The translations under genes and the position numbers were made by a program. A DNA stretch of 64,000 nucleotides from Lachnospiraceae bacterium (GTDB lineage: Bacteria > Bacillota > Clostridia > Lachnospirales > Lachnospiraceae). The stretch lies in assembly GCA_015057435.1 (NCBI GenBank), contig SVEJ01000004.1, forward strand, positions 1 through 64,000, written 5' to 3'. A model generated the notes under the pieces. That model saw only the letters and a list, made by a program, of their open reading frames with translations. It searched no databases and was not told where the DNA came from. Position 1 is the first letter of the stretch, and the number at the start of each line of letters is the position of its first letter. Shown in pieces: positions 9,544 to 17,425 of this stretch.

Positions 9544-9951
9544 TCAACCTAAACTTTTCTCAACTTTTCCAAGGATTGCATTCACAAATCCTTTTGCATC
9601 TTCATCACAGTACGTTTTTGTAAGCTCTACAGCTTCATTGATTGCAACCTTATTCGGAACATTTTCCTCAAACATCAATTCATAGACCGCAATTCTCATA
9701 ATTGTAAGCTCCGCTTTTCCAATACGATTCAGATTCCATCCTTCACAACATGCTTCAATCTTACTATCAAGTTCCTCTACATGTTCAACAATTGCATTGA
9801 CTTTATCTTTGATATATTGAATATTTTCTTCGCTTTTTCCTTCCAACTCTTCTAACGAGTAATGAATCTGTTCTTCCATCTCCTCTAGCGTTACAAATGG
9901 ATAACGAAACATAATCTTAAACACTTCTTCTCTAACTTGACTTCTTAACAT
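9544..9951 (-). CDS. nusB: Transcription antitermination factor NusB
   Basis: This all-helical 135-residue protein binds boxA RNA with NusE (S10) in rRNA antitermination. The conserved C-terminal pattern VAINEAVELTKTYCDEDAKGFVNAILGKV is intact. The ATG at 9951 follows GAGGAT; a GTG codon precedes it. It heads the nine-gene operon ending at recN, but I found no clear promoter immediately upstream, so read-through from asp23 is possible. Confidence 0.95.
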   Translation of the reverse strand: MLRSQVREEVFKIMFRYPFVTLEEMEEQIHYSLEELEGKSEENIQYIKDKVNAIVEHVEELDSKIEACCEGWNLNRIGKAELTIMRIAVYELMFEENVPNKVAINEAVELTKTYCDEDAKGFVNAILGKVEKSLG

Positions 9952-10002
9952 CACTCTATCCTCACACTATTCTATCTGTTAATTCCATTCTACTTATCTA
10001 TC

Positions 10003-10068
10003 AAACAAAAAGAATTATCTTATATCATAAGAAAGCTGCTTTCAACCCTCTCGGACAGATAGCAGCCT
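10003..10068 (-). terminator. Possible weak terminator or attenuator between asp23 and nusB
   Basis: On the minus strand a GCTGCT/AGCAGC stem with a long loop (about 10035-10066) is followed by a six-base-pair TCTTAT/ATAAGA hairpin (10018-10032) and a T-rich stretch. Both stems are modest, so some read-through into nusB is likely. Confidence 0.45.
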
Positions 10069-10079
10069 TATCAACACTT

Positions 10080-10496
10080 TTATGCTTTTGAAGACTTAGA
10101 AACTTTTTCACTCTTCTCAATTGCAACACCTGCAATACGAACGCGCACCATAGATACTTCCAAACCTGTCATTGTCTCAATCGCTTGTTTTACCTTTTCT
10201 TGTACAGTCTTAGATACATCCATTACACTATATCCATAACGAACCTCTAAAGATAAATCAACCTTAACTTCCTCCGGTGTCACACTAACCTTAACACCTT
10301 TTGACAAATTCTTAATACCAATCTTACTAACCAATTCATTGGTGATATTGCCGTACATCTTAGCAACACCTTCAACCTCTGTAGCTGCCAAACCTGCAAT
10401 AATTGCAATCACCTCATCTGCAATCTGTATATCACCAAGAACACCTGCTTCTTTTACATTGTACGCACTTGTCTGAATTTCTGTTGTCATATCCAT
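10080..10496 (-). CDS. Asp23/Gls24 family envelope stress protein (YqhY-like)
   Basis: The 138-residue protein starts its domain with LGDIQIADEVIAIIAGLAA and has the repeated beta-alpha pattern of the Asp23 (DUF322) family. In B. subtilis the orthologue YqhY sits in the same slot between the spoIIIA/acc genes and nusB and affects acetyl-CoA carboxylase activity. The accBC genes of that cluster are absent here. It has its own sigma-A promoter and a strong GAAGGAGG site, so it is expressed independently of spoIIIA. Confidence 0.9.
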   Translation of the reverse strand: MDMTTEIQTSAYNVKEAGVLGDIQIADEVIAIIAGLAATEVEGVAKMYGNITNELVSKIGIKNLSKGVKVSVTPEEVKVDLSLEVRYGYSVMDVSKTVQEKVKQAIETMTGLEVSMVRVRIAGVAIEKSEKVSKSSKA

Positions 10497-10544
10497 TCCT
10501 CCTTCACCACTATGTGGTTGAATCTCTTTTCATATGTACTTAAT

Positions 10545-10574
10545 AGTATACCAAATATCTACTATCTTTTGCAA
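10545..10574 (-). promoter_or_regulatory. Sigma-A promoter of the asp23 gene
   Basis: On the minus strand TTGCAA (10569-10574) and TATACT (10545-10550) are 18 bp apart. A small ACCAC/GTGGT hairpin (10506-10518) lies in the leader just before the ribosome-binding site. Confidence 0.7.
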
Positions 10575-10612
10575 TCTATTTTGTATTTTTCGTAGTTATT
10601 TAAAAATAAATG

Positions 10613-11296
10613 TTACTCACAGGTTGTAGTAATAACAATATTGGACAATTCACAACCTGTTTTTCTCATAACAATATCCTCGATTTGCGTACGTTCTTTA
10701 TCTCCTAACTCCTTGACTGATAATGTAACATCTACACTATTATCTGAAATACTAACAATCGCATCCAAAAAACCTTTTGCTGCTAATTGTGTTTCTGCTG
10801 CAGTTTCCTTCTCCATCACCTCTGTCATCTGAATCATTTCATTAACAGCATCTTTTTTTGCATCCTCTGAAAGCGTTTCATTATTAATAATTTCTAACAA
10901 CATTTCTTTTGCTTTAGAACGTGTTTGTTCTCTATTCAATTTTGCTTGTGACAATGTAACAGATGCATTCGTTAGAACTGCCTCTCCTACCTCCTGTGCA
11001 TCAATTGGGTCGCCATTCTCATCTACACTCGCTTCCGCCATCTCATCCACTTCCGAATCAGAAGCTTCCAAAGCATCATCAGCTAATTCATTTTCATTAT
11101 CCGCTTTTACTGTATCATCTACAGAAGCACTTATTAAATCATCATCTTTATTACCGCTTGCGCCCTCACTTTTCATGTCTTCCATAGATGTACTAAGTAC
11201 AGGTGTCTCACTCGAGAAGTTCAAATAACCTGCCACCGCAATCATAATTGCCAATGCAGTAATAATAACCTGATTCTTTTTGAATAATTTTTTCAT
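10613..11296 (-). CDS. spoIIIAH: SpoIIIAH, forespore-mother cell channel component
   Basis: SpoIIIAH is made in the mother cell and binds forespore SpoIIQ across the intermembrane space to form the channel. The protein has one N-terminal membrane helix (about 8-25 from the chosen start), a long acidic, low-complexity linker and the C-terminal ring-building YscJ/FliF-like domain (AKGFLDAIVSISDNSVDVTL). I chose the ATG at 11296, 13 codons inside the longest frame, because GTGAGG precedes it by five bases and the upstream frame overlaps spoIIIAG. This gives 227 residues. Confidence 0.93.
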   Translation of the reverse strand: MKKLFKKNQVIITALAIMIAVAGYLNFSSETPVLSTSMEDMKSEGASGNKDDDLISASVDDTVKADNENELADDALEASDSEVDEMAEASVDENGDPIDAQEVGEAVLTNASVTLSQAKLNREQTRSKAKEMLLEIINNETLSEDAKKDAVNEMIQMTEVMEKETAAETQLAAKGFLDAIVSISDNSVDVTLSVKELGDKERTQIEDIVMRKTGCELSNIVITTTCE

Positions 11297-11316
11297 ATTT
11301 TTCCTCACTTTCATAA

Positions 11317-11904
11317 TTATTGTTGCAGCTTGCAAACTACAACCTTATGGGTATCGACAGAAAAAAGTGCCTGTATTGCTTCTTTGATGTTTAATGAAAG
11401 CTTTGTATTATCGCCACCTTCACAGACGACTACAACGCCTGCAATCTCCGGATATCTCTCCTGAATCACAATCGGCCCCGTATTACCGTCCACATCAATT
11501 AGTACTGTTTCTGAATCACTTTGCATCGTAGAATGTTCCGACTCTTTTCCATCTTCCTTTACTTTTTCCATACTACTTTCGTACGGTTGATTCTTATCCA
11601 GAATCTTCTCTCCTCCATTCTCCAAAGTAATCATCACATGAACTCTACCGGCACCCTCCATACCTTCAATGGTTTGTTCTAACTTATTCTCTAACATTTC
11701 GATATATGCATCATTTGACATATTTTCTTCTTTTTTTTCTTCATTTTCCTGATTTACTATCGTTTTCTTTTTTGTTGTATTTCCCAGCGGATTAGACACT
11801 AACAAAAAGAAAATACCTAATAAAAATAGAATTACCATCTTTTCAAGCTTATCTTTTGGAATTCTATCAAAAACACCTTTCCATTGTTTATCATCCACCT
11901 TCAT
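11317..11904 (-). CDS. spoIIIAG: SpoIIIAG, stage III sporulation channel protein
   Basis: The 195-residue protein has one membrane segment near residues 24-42 and a C-terminal ring-building motif domain (RYPEIAGVVVVCEGG...LNIKEAIQALFSV) characteristic of SpoIIIAG, which forms large rings in the mother-cell membrane. It overlaps spoIIIAF by 14 bp. Confidence 0.94.
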   Translation of the reverse strand: MKVDDKQWKGVFDRIPKDKLEKMVILFLLGIFFLLVSNPLGNTTKKKTIVNQENEEKKEENMSNDAYIEMLENKLEQTIEGMEGAGRVHVMITLENGGEKILDKNQPYESSMEKVKEDGKESEHSTMQSDSETVLIDVDGNTGPIVIQERYPEIAGVVVVCEGGDNTKLSLNIKEAIQALFSVDTHKVVVCKLQQ

Positions 11905-12352
11905 AGATAATCTTCACCTCCTCACCCAATGTTTGATACAAATATGTTTCCAAATATTCTAATCCCACTGCATGTTCTGAAAAATCAATCACGACCTTTT
12001 CGACAGATGCATCGCTGTTAACAAATACATGAATATCCTGAATCTCATATCCGGAATCCTTCAACACGGCTTTTAATTGCAATGCTAACGAATCTTCATA
12101 AAGTGAAATACTGTTTTTTGATAATTCATTACTGCCTTCTATTTTTAAATACTTATTTATGTATGAAAGATATGTTTTCTCATCTAATCCGGTCATTTCC
12201 ATAACCGGACGAATCATAACAAGAATGAACAACAACCCAAGGATCAGATTGATATGTTTTACATATGCTTTGTTCGGACAAAGCAGAATAATTACACTAG
12301 AAATAATTGTGAACAGTAAACCACTTTTTACCCATTGAAATATCATTTCCAT
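11891..12352 (-). CDS. spoIIIAF: SpoIIIAF, stage III sporulation protein
   Basis: Two N-terminal membrane helices (about 8-50) are followed by a soluble ring-building-motif domain, the SpoIIIAF architecture. The ATG at 12352 lies eight bases after AGAGG. A GTG three codons earlier is possible but very close to the ribosome-binding site. The length is about 153. Confidence 0.91.
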   Translation of the reverse strand: MEMIFQWVKSGLLFTIISSVIILLCPNKAYVKHINLILGLLFILVMIRPVMEMTGLDEKTYLSYINKYLKIEGSNELSKNSISLYEDSLALQLKAVLKDSGYEIQDIHVFVNSDASVEKVVIDFSEHAVGLEYLETYLYQTLGEEVKIIYEGG

Positions 12353-12363
12353 TCCATGCACCT

Positions 12364-13560
12364 CTATCCTGTATATAACTTGACATTTGTTGTTAACAAA
12401 ACAATTGCAACGGATAAAACAGATAGCACAATGGATGTTGTGGTTGCACGGAGCAAAATGCCGGTACTATCTGCCGCTCCTTGTAATCCCTTTAAAATCC
12501 GTTCATCACTAATTGGTTGCACCATTGCAAGAATAACCTTATATACAATGAAAAACACTGCAACCTCGAGTATCGGAACCATCCCGAGCACCAGAAGAAT
12601 AAGTACAACCGTTACCCCTACACTATTTTTTATTAAAACACCTGCACCTAACAAGAGCGTACTTAAGCCTGACAACGTTGCACCTCCCGGAACAATCGAT
12701 AATCCCTTTTGCAACACATTATATTTTGCATTATCATACACGGGCACCAATATACTTTTCACCACATTTAAACCAATAATCGCAGTCACAATGCCTTTTA
12801 AAATCCATTGCAAGCCTTGCTTTAACAAATGCGCCATTTTTGAAAAACGATCCACATTACTAACCTGATTAAGCAATATTACAAGAAAATATATCTGAAT
12901 CCCAGGCAACACAACACCTAATAAGACTTTTTCTATAATAGAAAGCATCCACAAAAACATCGTATTAACCATATGTGATGTTGTCAGTCCGCTACATAAC
13001 ATAAGCGACATATAAAGTGCCGGTAAAAGACACTTTATTATTTCATTAATGTAATAAATGGTATCTTCTGCCATATGAAAAACAAACGAAAACGACTGTA
13101 ATAACAACATCGCAATCATTATGTATGTTACAAAAAATCCTTGTTCTCCTACATAACTAAATTGATACATCGATGAGTATGTATTAAAAATAGCTGCAAT
13201 CAAGACAAGCAAAACTAATTTGATAAACAGTTCACTGTTTTCTTTCATCCGAAATGTCACATTTTCAAATAATTGCGATACTGCACTCTCAATTGCAGCA
13301 TCTACATTCCCTTCTAATAACAAAGAAAATATTTCTTCAAACGAAACAGCGTCATTTCGTCCATATTTTCTATTAATTCCTTCTAATTCTTTTTCAATTG
13401 AATGAATATCTGCACTGTCATAATATTGTTCATAGTAATCATTTACGATTGTTTCATCCTCTTGCTTCACAGAACTTCCAACAACATACTCTTTATATGC
13501 AAATAAAAAAAAGAGTCCGGCAAGCCAAACAAAAAAACAAAAATATTTCCTTTTTAGCAT
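12364..13560 (-). CDS. spoIIIAE: SpoIIIAE, multi-pass sporulation membrane protein
   Basis: The 398-residue protein has an N-terminal hydrophobic segment followed by a soluble stretch and then about seven membrane helices with GLNVVKSILVPVYDNAKYNVLQKG and GGATLSGLSTLLLGAGVLIKNSVG. It is the largest membrane component of the SpoIIIA channel complex. It starts 33 bp after spoIIIAD and is followed directly by spoIIIAF. Confidence 0.95.
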   Translation of the reverse strand: MLKRKYFCFFVWLAGLFFLFAYKEYVVGSSVKQEDETIVNDYYEQYYDSADIHSIEKELEGINRKYGRNDAVSFEEIFSLLLEGNVDAAIESAVSQLFENVTFRMKENSELFIKLVLLVLIAAIFNTYSSMYQFSYVGEQGFFVTYIMIAMLLLQSFSFVFHMAEDTIYYINEIIKCLLPALYMSLMLCSGLTTSHMVNTMFLWMLSIIEKVLLGVVLPGIQIYFLVILLNQVSNVDRFSKMAHLLKQGLQWILKGIVTAIIGLNVVKSILVPVYDNAKYNVLQKGLSIVPGGATLSGLSTLLLGAGVLIKNSVGVTVVLILLVLGMVPILEVAVFFIVYKVILAMVQPISDERILKGLQGAADSTGILLRATTTSIVLSVLSVAIVLLTTNVKLYTG

Positions 13561-13593
13561 TCCATCCCTCCTTCTGATTTTCCGGTATAATCA

Positions 13594-13977
13594 TTATAAA
13601 AATGAAGTAACCACATCTACAATTGCAAACAAAATCGGCATACTAAGCACAAGCATTGTTAATTTCCCACCCATTTCAATCTGCCCTGCAACAGAGAGAA
13701 AACCGGATTCTTTACATAGATTGGATGCAAATTCACAAAGATAAGAAATACCTACAATTTTAATCAAAATATCAAAATATCCCGATTCTAATCCAATATC
13801 ATTGACAACTTCATTTAGAAAATCCATCACAAAACTCAATCGATTAATAATATAAAATAAAACAAAAAGACTTAATCCTAATGATATGTATATCCAAAAA
13901 GAGCTACCAATACCTTTTAATTTGATTGCAAACAAAACACCTATCAATACACCACATATAATTTGAAAAAAACTCAC
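13594..13977 (-). CDS. spoIIIAD: SpoIIIAD, sporulation membrane protein
   Basis: The 127-residue, almost wholly membrane protein has four predicted helices and the conserved LIKIVGISYLCEFASNLCKESG segment of SpoIIIAC/AD proteins. It sits in the standard operon position. Confidence 0.94.
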   Translation of the reverse strand: MSFFQIICGVLIGVLFAIKLKGIGSSFWIYISLGLSLFVLFYIINRLSFVMDFLNEVVNDIGLESGYFDILIKIVGISYLCEFASNLCKESGFLSVAGQIEMGGKLTMLVLSMPILFAIVDVVTSFL

Positions 13978-13989
13978 AACATCCTCCTT

Positions 13990-14193
13990 TTATACTCCGA
14001 ATAATTGCTGCATAGAAGAAAACAATTCCACAAAATATGGAAGCAACCATGTAAGTACAACAATTATACCTGCCAAAGTGACAAAAAAAGCCTGATCATC
14101 TCGGCCTGCATGTTTTAATATCTGATTCAATAACGATATAACAATTCCAAGAGCTGCTATTTTTATTACAATTTCTATTGTCAAATTATACAC
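13990..14193 (-). CDS. spoIIIAC: SpoIIIAC, sporulation membrane protein
   Basis: The 67-residue protein has two membrane helices separated by the polar turn NQILKHAGRDDQA, typical of SpoIIIAC. Its position between AB and AD confirms it. Confidence 0.94.
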   Translation of the reverse strand: MYNLTIEIVIKIAALGIVISLLNQILKHAGRDDQAFFVTLAGIIVVLTWLLPYFVELFSSMQQLFGV

Positions 14194-14210
14194 TCCTAAC
14201 CATTATTTAC

Positions 14211-14738
14211 TCATATCAATACAATCCAAATCATAGTTCCCAAAAAAAGAGAAAGTGTCAATGTTACCTTTTTCTTTTGTTCCATTTCACCTTCTAACAC
14301 CTTCCTATTATTTTCCAAATGTAATAGAGTATAATCAATTGCTTTCATTTGTGTCGCAACATCTCCATTTCCCAAGCGTTCACCAAGCTCTAAAAGAGGT
14401 TCTATATCTTCATTGTTTAATGCTGACTGTGCTTTCAAATATTCTATGCCTGAAATCCATATTGCAGAAAATGACTCCGCTTTTTCATCTTCAGTGCGCA
14501 TTGCCATATCTGAAAACCATATCCCAAAAGGTGCTTTTGTCTGAATAGATAACTTTGCAAATATTTCCGGTAACGGATTATTCATATATTGAATTTCACT
14601 TTTTAATTGTAATAACAAACTGTACAGTCTGCGAAGTTCCTGCTTTCTATTATCCAGCATCCGATTATGCGTAAGCGAAAATGAAAGTGTTGCACTCATA
14701 ACAAATACAATTCCCATTGTTTTAAAAAGAATATTCAC
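14211..14738 (-). CDS. spoIIIAB: SpoIIIAB, sporulation protein (GspF-like)
   Basis: Membrane helices at both ends flank a helical domain, with the typical RMLDNRKQELRRLYSLLLQLKSEI near the N-terminus. SpoIIIAB resembles the inner-membrane platform protein of type II secretion and pilus systems and partners the SpoIIIAA ATPase. It overlaps spoIIIAA by 17 bp. Confidence 0.94.
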   Translation of the reverse strand: MNILFKTMGIVFVMSATLSFSLTHNRMLDNRKQELRRLYSLLLQLKSEIQYMNNPLPEIFAKLSIQTKAPFGIWFSDMAMRTEDEKAESFSAIWISGIEYLKAQSALNNEDIEPLLELGERLGNGDVATQMKAIDYTLLHLENNRKVLEGEMEQKKKVTLTLSLFLGTMIWIVLI

Positions 14739-15711
14739 GCGCTTGCCTCCCTATATACAATGCTTGTCCATTCTCATTACAAATAGAATCAATTACTCCC
14801 GGTCTATGTCCGCTTTGTAAGATAATATATCTGGCAAACATTTTATCCTCAATTAGTCGTTTTAAAACCGGTTTCTTTCTAATATCTTCCATCGAACTAC
14901 CATGTACTGTCGCTAACATTTTACATCCGCAATTCATTACATAGGCAATTGCATCTATATCCTCCTTTTTTCCAATTTCATCGACAGCAATCAATCTTGG
15001 AGACATACTACGAATCAGCATCAACATCCCCTCTGCCTTCGGACAACAATCCAAAATATCCGTTCTGATTCCTACATCATTTTGCGGAATCCCTTTATAG
15101 CATGCCGCAATTTCAGAACGCTCATCTACCAACCCAACACACACACCTGCGCGGTTGTTATCACCATCAGATAACAACCGCACAACATCACGAAGCATCG
15201 TCGTTTTGCCACAGCAAGGTGGTGAAATAATTAATGTATGGCATATTTCATTCCCGTTATATAAGTAAGGAATTATTCTATTGGCACAACCTTTTATCTC
15301 ATGCGATATACGAATATTCATAAAAGAAATGTGCTGAATAGATTTTATTCTTTCACCATCTAAAATCACTCTCCCTGCCACACCAATTCGGTGTCCGCCA
15401 TGCACTGTAATAAATCCTTGCCGTATTTCGTCTTCATATGCATATAAAGAAAAATTACTGATATATTCTAATGTTTCCTTCATATCTTGTGTTGTTACGA
15501 TGTATGTATTGTTTATATCATTTATAAGTTGTCCATATTCTGACACAAAATATTCTTTACCCGCTAAAACAAGTATAAGTGGTGTATTTACTCTAAGACG
15601 AATCTCTTGTAAACATTCATACCGTAGATGCATGTCCAAGAAAAGCATCCTTATCTTTCCTGATAAGAGTTTTAAAATCTCATCTTTTTTTGTCATATCT
15701 CCACATCCCAT
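14722..15711 (-). CDS. spoIIIAA: SpoIIIAA, secretion-type ATPase
   Basis: This GspE/VirB11-like ATPase is required for forespore channel function. The P-loop SPPCCGKTT is at 163-171, and LIAVDEIGKKED is the Walker B region. Translation could begin at the ATG at 15711 or at one five codons later (TGGAGATATG); neither site is ideal. It is the first gene of the operon and follows a sigma-E-like promoter. Confidence 0.95.
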   Translation of the reverse strand: MGCGDMTKKDEILKLLSGKIRMLFLDMHLRYECLQEIRLRVNTPLILVLAGKEYFVSEYGQLINDINNTYIVTTQDMKETLEYISNFSLYAYEDEIRQGFITVHGGHRIGVAGRVILDGERIKSIQHISFMNIRISHEIKGCANRIIPYLYNGNEICHTLIISPPCCGKTTMLRDVVRLLSDGDNNRAGVCVGLVDERSEIAACYKGIPQNDVGIRTDILDCCPKAEGMLMLIRSMSPRLIAVDEIGKKEDIDAIAYVMNCGCKMLATVHGSSMEDIRKKPVLKRLIEDKMFARYIILQSGHRPGVIDSICNENGQALYIGRQAREYSF

Positions 15712-15744
15712 CTTAATTCATCAATAGCAATATTCCATATCATT

Positions 15745-15772
15745 AATATATGTTGCAAAACCAAAAATATGA
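15745..15772 (-). promoter_or_regulatory. Sigma-E-like promoter of the spoIIIA operon
   Basis: On the minus strand TCATATT (15766-15772) fits the sigma-E -35 pattern KMATATT and CATATATT (15745-15752) fits CATANNNT, 13 bp apart. spoIIIA is sigma-E controlled in Bacillus, so this is the expected class. Confidence 0.55.
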
Positions 15773-15783
15773 CTCAACAAGAA

Positions 15784-15832
15784 AGAATGTCGCTCACGAC
15801 ATTCTCCGCCTGCGGCGGGTTGCGTATGCAAC
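15784..15832. repeat. Three back-to-back perfect hairpins
   Basis: Three perfect inverted repeats abut with no spacer: 15784-15805 (nine-bp arms, loop CTCA), 15806-15818 (CCGCC/GGCGG, loop TGC) and 15819-15832 (GTTGC/GCAAC, loop GTAT). The element is more GC-rich than its surroundings, lies between the efp terminator and spoIIIAA, and resembles a REP-type repeat unit. Confidence 0.75.
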
Positions 15833-15845
15833 ATTTTCTATAAAT

Positions 15846-15886
15846 CAAAAAAATACCGTCCGGCAATAACTTGCCAAACGGTATTG
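15846..15886 (-). terminator. Terminator of efp
   Basis: On the minus strand an AATACCGT/ACGGTATT stem with an inner GGCAA/TTGCC stem is followed by a run of seven T. It ends efp. Confidence 0.9.
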
Positions 15887-15916
15887 TAATTACTGTATGA
15901 ATATAGAACCATCTGA

Positions 15917-16480
15917 TTATGCTCTTGATAAATACTCACCTGTACGTGTATCAATCATAATCTTATCACCCTGATTAACAAATAAAGGTACCTGAAGTGT
16001 TGCACCTGTCTCTACTGTACATGGCTTAGTTGCACCTGTAGCAGTGTTACCCTTTACACCAGGTTCGCACTCTGTAACTTCTAATACAACGTTAATTTCA
16101 GGCTCGATTGCAAATACATTGCCTGCATGTGAAACAACTTTTACGTTCTCATTCTCTCTAACAAACTTCAATGAATCACCTACAACATCCGCACCTAATG
16201 CAATCTGATCATATGTCTCATTATCCATAAAGTAGAATAAATCTCCATCTTCATAAAGATACTGCATATTCTTACGATCGATGTGTGCTGTCTCAAACTT
16301 CTCTGTTGGACGGAAACTGTTCTCAATCACACCACCATTTACGATATTTTTCAACTTAGTACGAACAAATGCTGCACCCTTACCAGGCTTTACATGCTGG
16401 AACTCAATAACCTGACAAATCTTTCCATCATACTCAATCGTAACACCATTTCTAAAATCACCTGCTGTAATTGTTGCCAT
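15917..16480 (-). CDS. efp: Translation elongation factor P
   Basis: EF-P relieves ribosome stalling at polyproline stretches. The 187-residue protein has three beta-barrel domains. The loop that receives the modification reads [10 protein letters not shown] with lysine at position 34, and the C-terminal [17 protein letters not shown] is intact. AAGGAGG lies just before the ATG. It is monocistronic with its own promoter and terminator. Confidence 0.97.
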   Translation of the reverse strand: MATITAGDFRNGVTIEYDGKICQVIEFQHVKPGKGAAFVRTKLKNIVNGGVIENSFRPTEKFETAHIDRKNMQYLYEDGDLFYFMDNETYDQIALGADVVGDSLKFVRENENVKVVSHAGNVFAIEPEINVVLEVTECEPGVKGNTATGATKPCTVETGATLQVPLFVNQGDKIMIDTRTGEYLSRA

Positions 16481-16557
16481 TATTATAATCCTCCTTAAAA
16501 TAAATCAATATCATACGTACTCATTATGTTCTTTAATAAAAGCACTCAATTGATAAG

Positions 16558-16586
16558 ATTATACCTTATCTATCTTAGTATTTCAA
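16558..16586 (-). promoter_or_regulatory. Sigma-A promoter of efp
   Basis: On the minus strand TTGAAA (16581-16586) and TATAAT (16558-16563) are 17 bp apart, a near-consensus promoter. Confidence 0.85.
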
Positions 16587-16587
16587 C

Positions 16588-16628
16588 CAAAAAATGTAAC
16601 TCTTCAATCTCATTGAATGAGAATGAAG
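16588..16628 (-). terminator. Terminator of the CbiJ-like gene
   Basis: A 12-bp stem with one mismatch (16602-16628) directly follows the stop codon. On the minus strand it is followed, after a few bases, by six T. Confidence 0.65.
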
Positions 16629-16630
16629 TC

Positions 16631-17290
16631 TTAAACAGATTGACTATGAATTAATTTCACACCATCATACTTCTCATGCTTTTCATCACTATAACCTGCT
16701 GCCACAACAATTAATGTAACGCCAAGCTCTAATGAAGCCTCCATTTTCTCAATAAAACCGCTTGAAATCCCGGAATCTTTTGTAACAAGATAACGGATAT
16801 TTAAATCATTCAACATTGCACAGTTCATCATCTTAGAAAACGGTCCTCGCATACCAATCAAATGTCGGTCCTTAATCCCTAACTCCTCACAAGCTGCAAT
16901 AATTCTATTGTTCGGTCTCACGCGCGAATATACTCGTTCTTGATAATTGGCAAGCTTTGTATACTCATACAGTTCTGATGCGCCGGTTGCTGTTAATATA
17001 TTACCTTCTGTTTCCTGCAAATATTCAACCGCCGCCTTGATACTTTCTACAATAATGATACGGTCACCACTATTGCTGTCTAATTCACCTTTTACCGACA
17101 ATTCTCCTCTTGTAGCAAGCTCATTGATTGCTGCCAATTCACCTTTTACTGCCAACTCGCCTTTCACTGACAACTCTCCCTTAATAACGAAACCTGTTCT
17201 TGGAATTGCTAATTCTGCATTTTTTCTGACAACCATTTCTTTTTTATCTTGATCGTTTGTATTATCTATATTTTTGTTATCCTGATTCAT
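16631..17290 (-). CDS. Half CbiJ/CobK (precorrin-6A reductase) domain with an N-terminal hexapeptide repeat
   Basis: Residues about 95-200 match the C-terminal half of precorrin-6A reductases: LTATGASELYEY, VYSRVRPNNRIIAACEELGI, LIGMRGPFSKMMN and YLVTKDSG followed by an alternating helix and a VTLIVVAAG strand. The N-terminal NADPH-binding half of a full CobK (GGT-x-E-G pattern) is missing. In its place residues 37-72 are six copies of a hexapeptide with consensus K-G-E-L-(S/A)-V. No other cobalamin gene lies nearby. The gene has its own promoter and terminator. Reductase activity is doubtful without the missing half; ligand binding or complementation by a second protein is possible. Confidence 0.75.
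   Translation of the reverse strand: MNQDNKNIDNTNDQDKKEMVVRKNAELAIPRTGFVIKGELSVKGELAVKGELAAINELATRGELSVKGELDSNSGDRIIIVESIKAAVEYLQETEGNILTATGASELYEYTKLANYQERVYSRVRPNNRIIAACEELGIKDRHLIGMRGPFSKMMNCAMLNDLNIRYLVTKDSGISSGFIEKMEASLELGVTLIVVAAGYSDEKHEKYDGVKLIHSQSV
17075..17182 (-). repeat. Six tandem 18-bp units coding a hexapeptide repeat
   Basis: Six in-frame 18-bp units encode the K-G-E-L-(S/A)-V repeat at residues 37-72 of the CbiJ-like protein. The fourth unit is the most diverged (INELAT). Units 1, 5 and 6 are the closest to each other, which suggests recent slippage or recombination. Confidence 0.85.
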
Positions 17291-17331
17291 GATGTAACCT
17301 CCTACTATGCATAATAATCGAATTACACCTT

Positions 17332-17361
17332 ATTATACACCCTGTACAGCCTTCACCGCAA
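17332..17361 (-). promoter_or_regulatory. Promoter of the CbiJ-like gene
   Basis: On the minus strand TTGCGG (17356-17361) and TATAAT (17332-17337) are 18 bp apart, followed by a leader with TAGGAGG before the ATG. Confidence 0.65.
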
Positions 17362-17382
17362 GTTACCCTTGATTGCACCAAT

Positions 17383-17419
17383 AAAAAATGGCTAGTTCAA
17401 TCAAGAACATAGCCATTTT
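17383..17419 (-). terminator. Terminator of asd
   Basis: A ten-bp AAAATGGCTA/TAGCCATTTT inverted repeat is followed on the minus strand by a T run, immediately after the asd stop. Confidence 0.85.
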
Positions 17420-17425
17420 ATAGCA

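Noticed and set aside
12335..12868. A 177-codon plus-strand frame opposite spoIIIAE
   Set aside because: It lies wholly antisense to a certain gene, has no ribosome-binding site and no recognisable domain.
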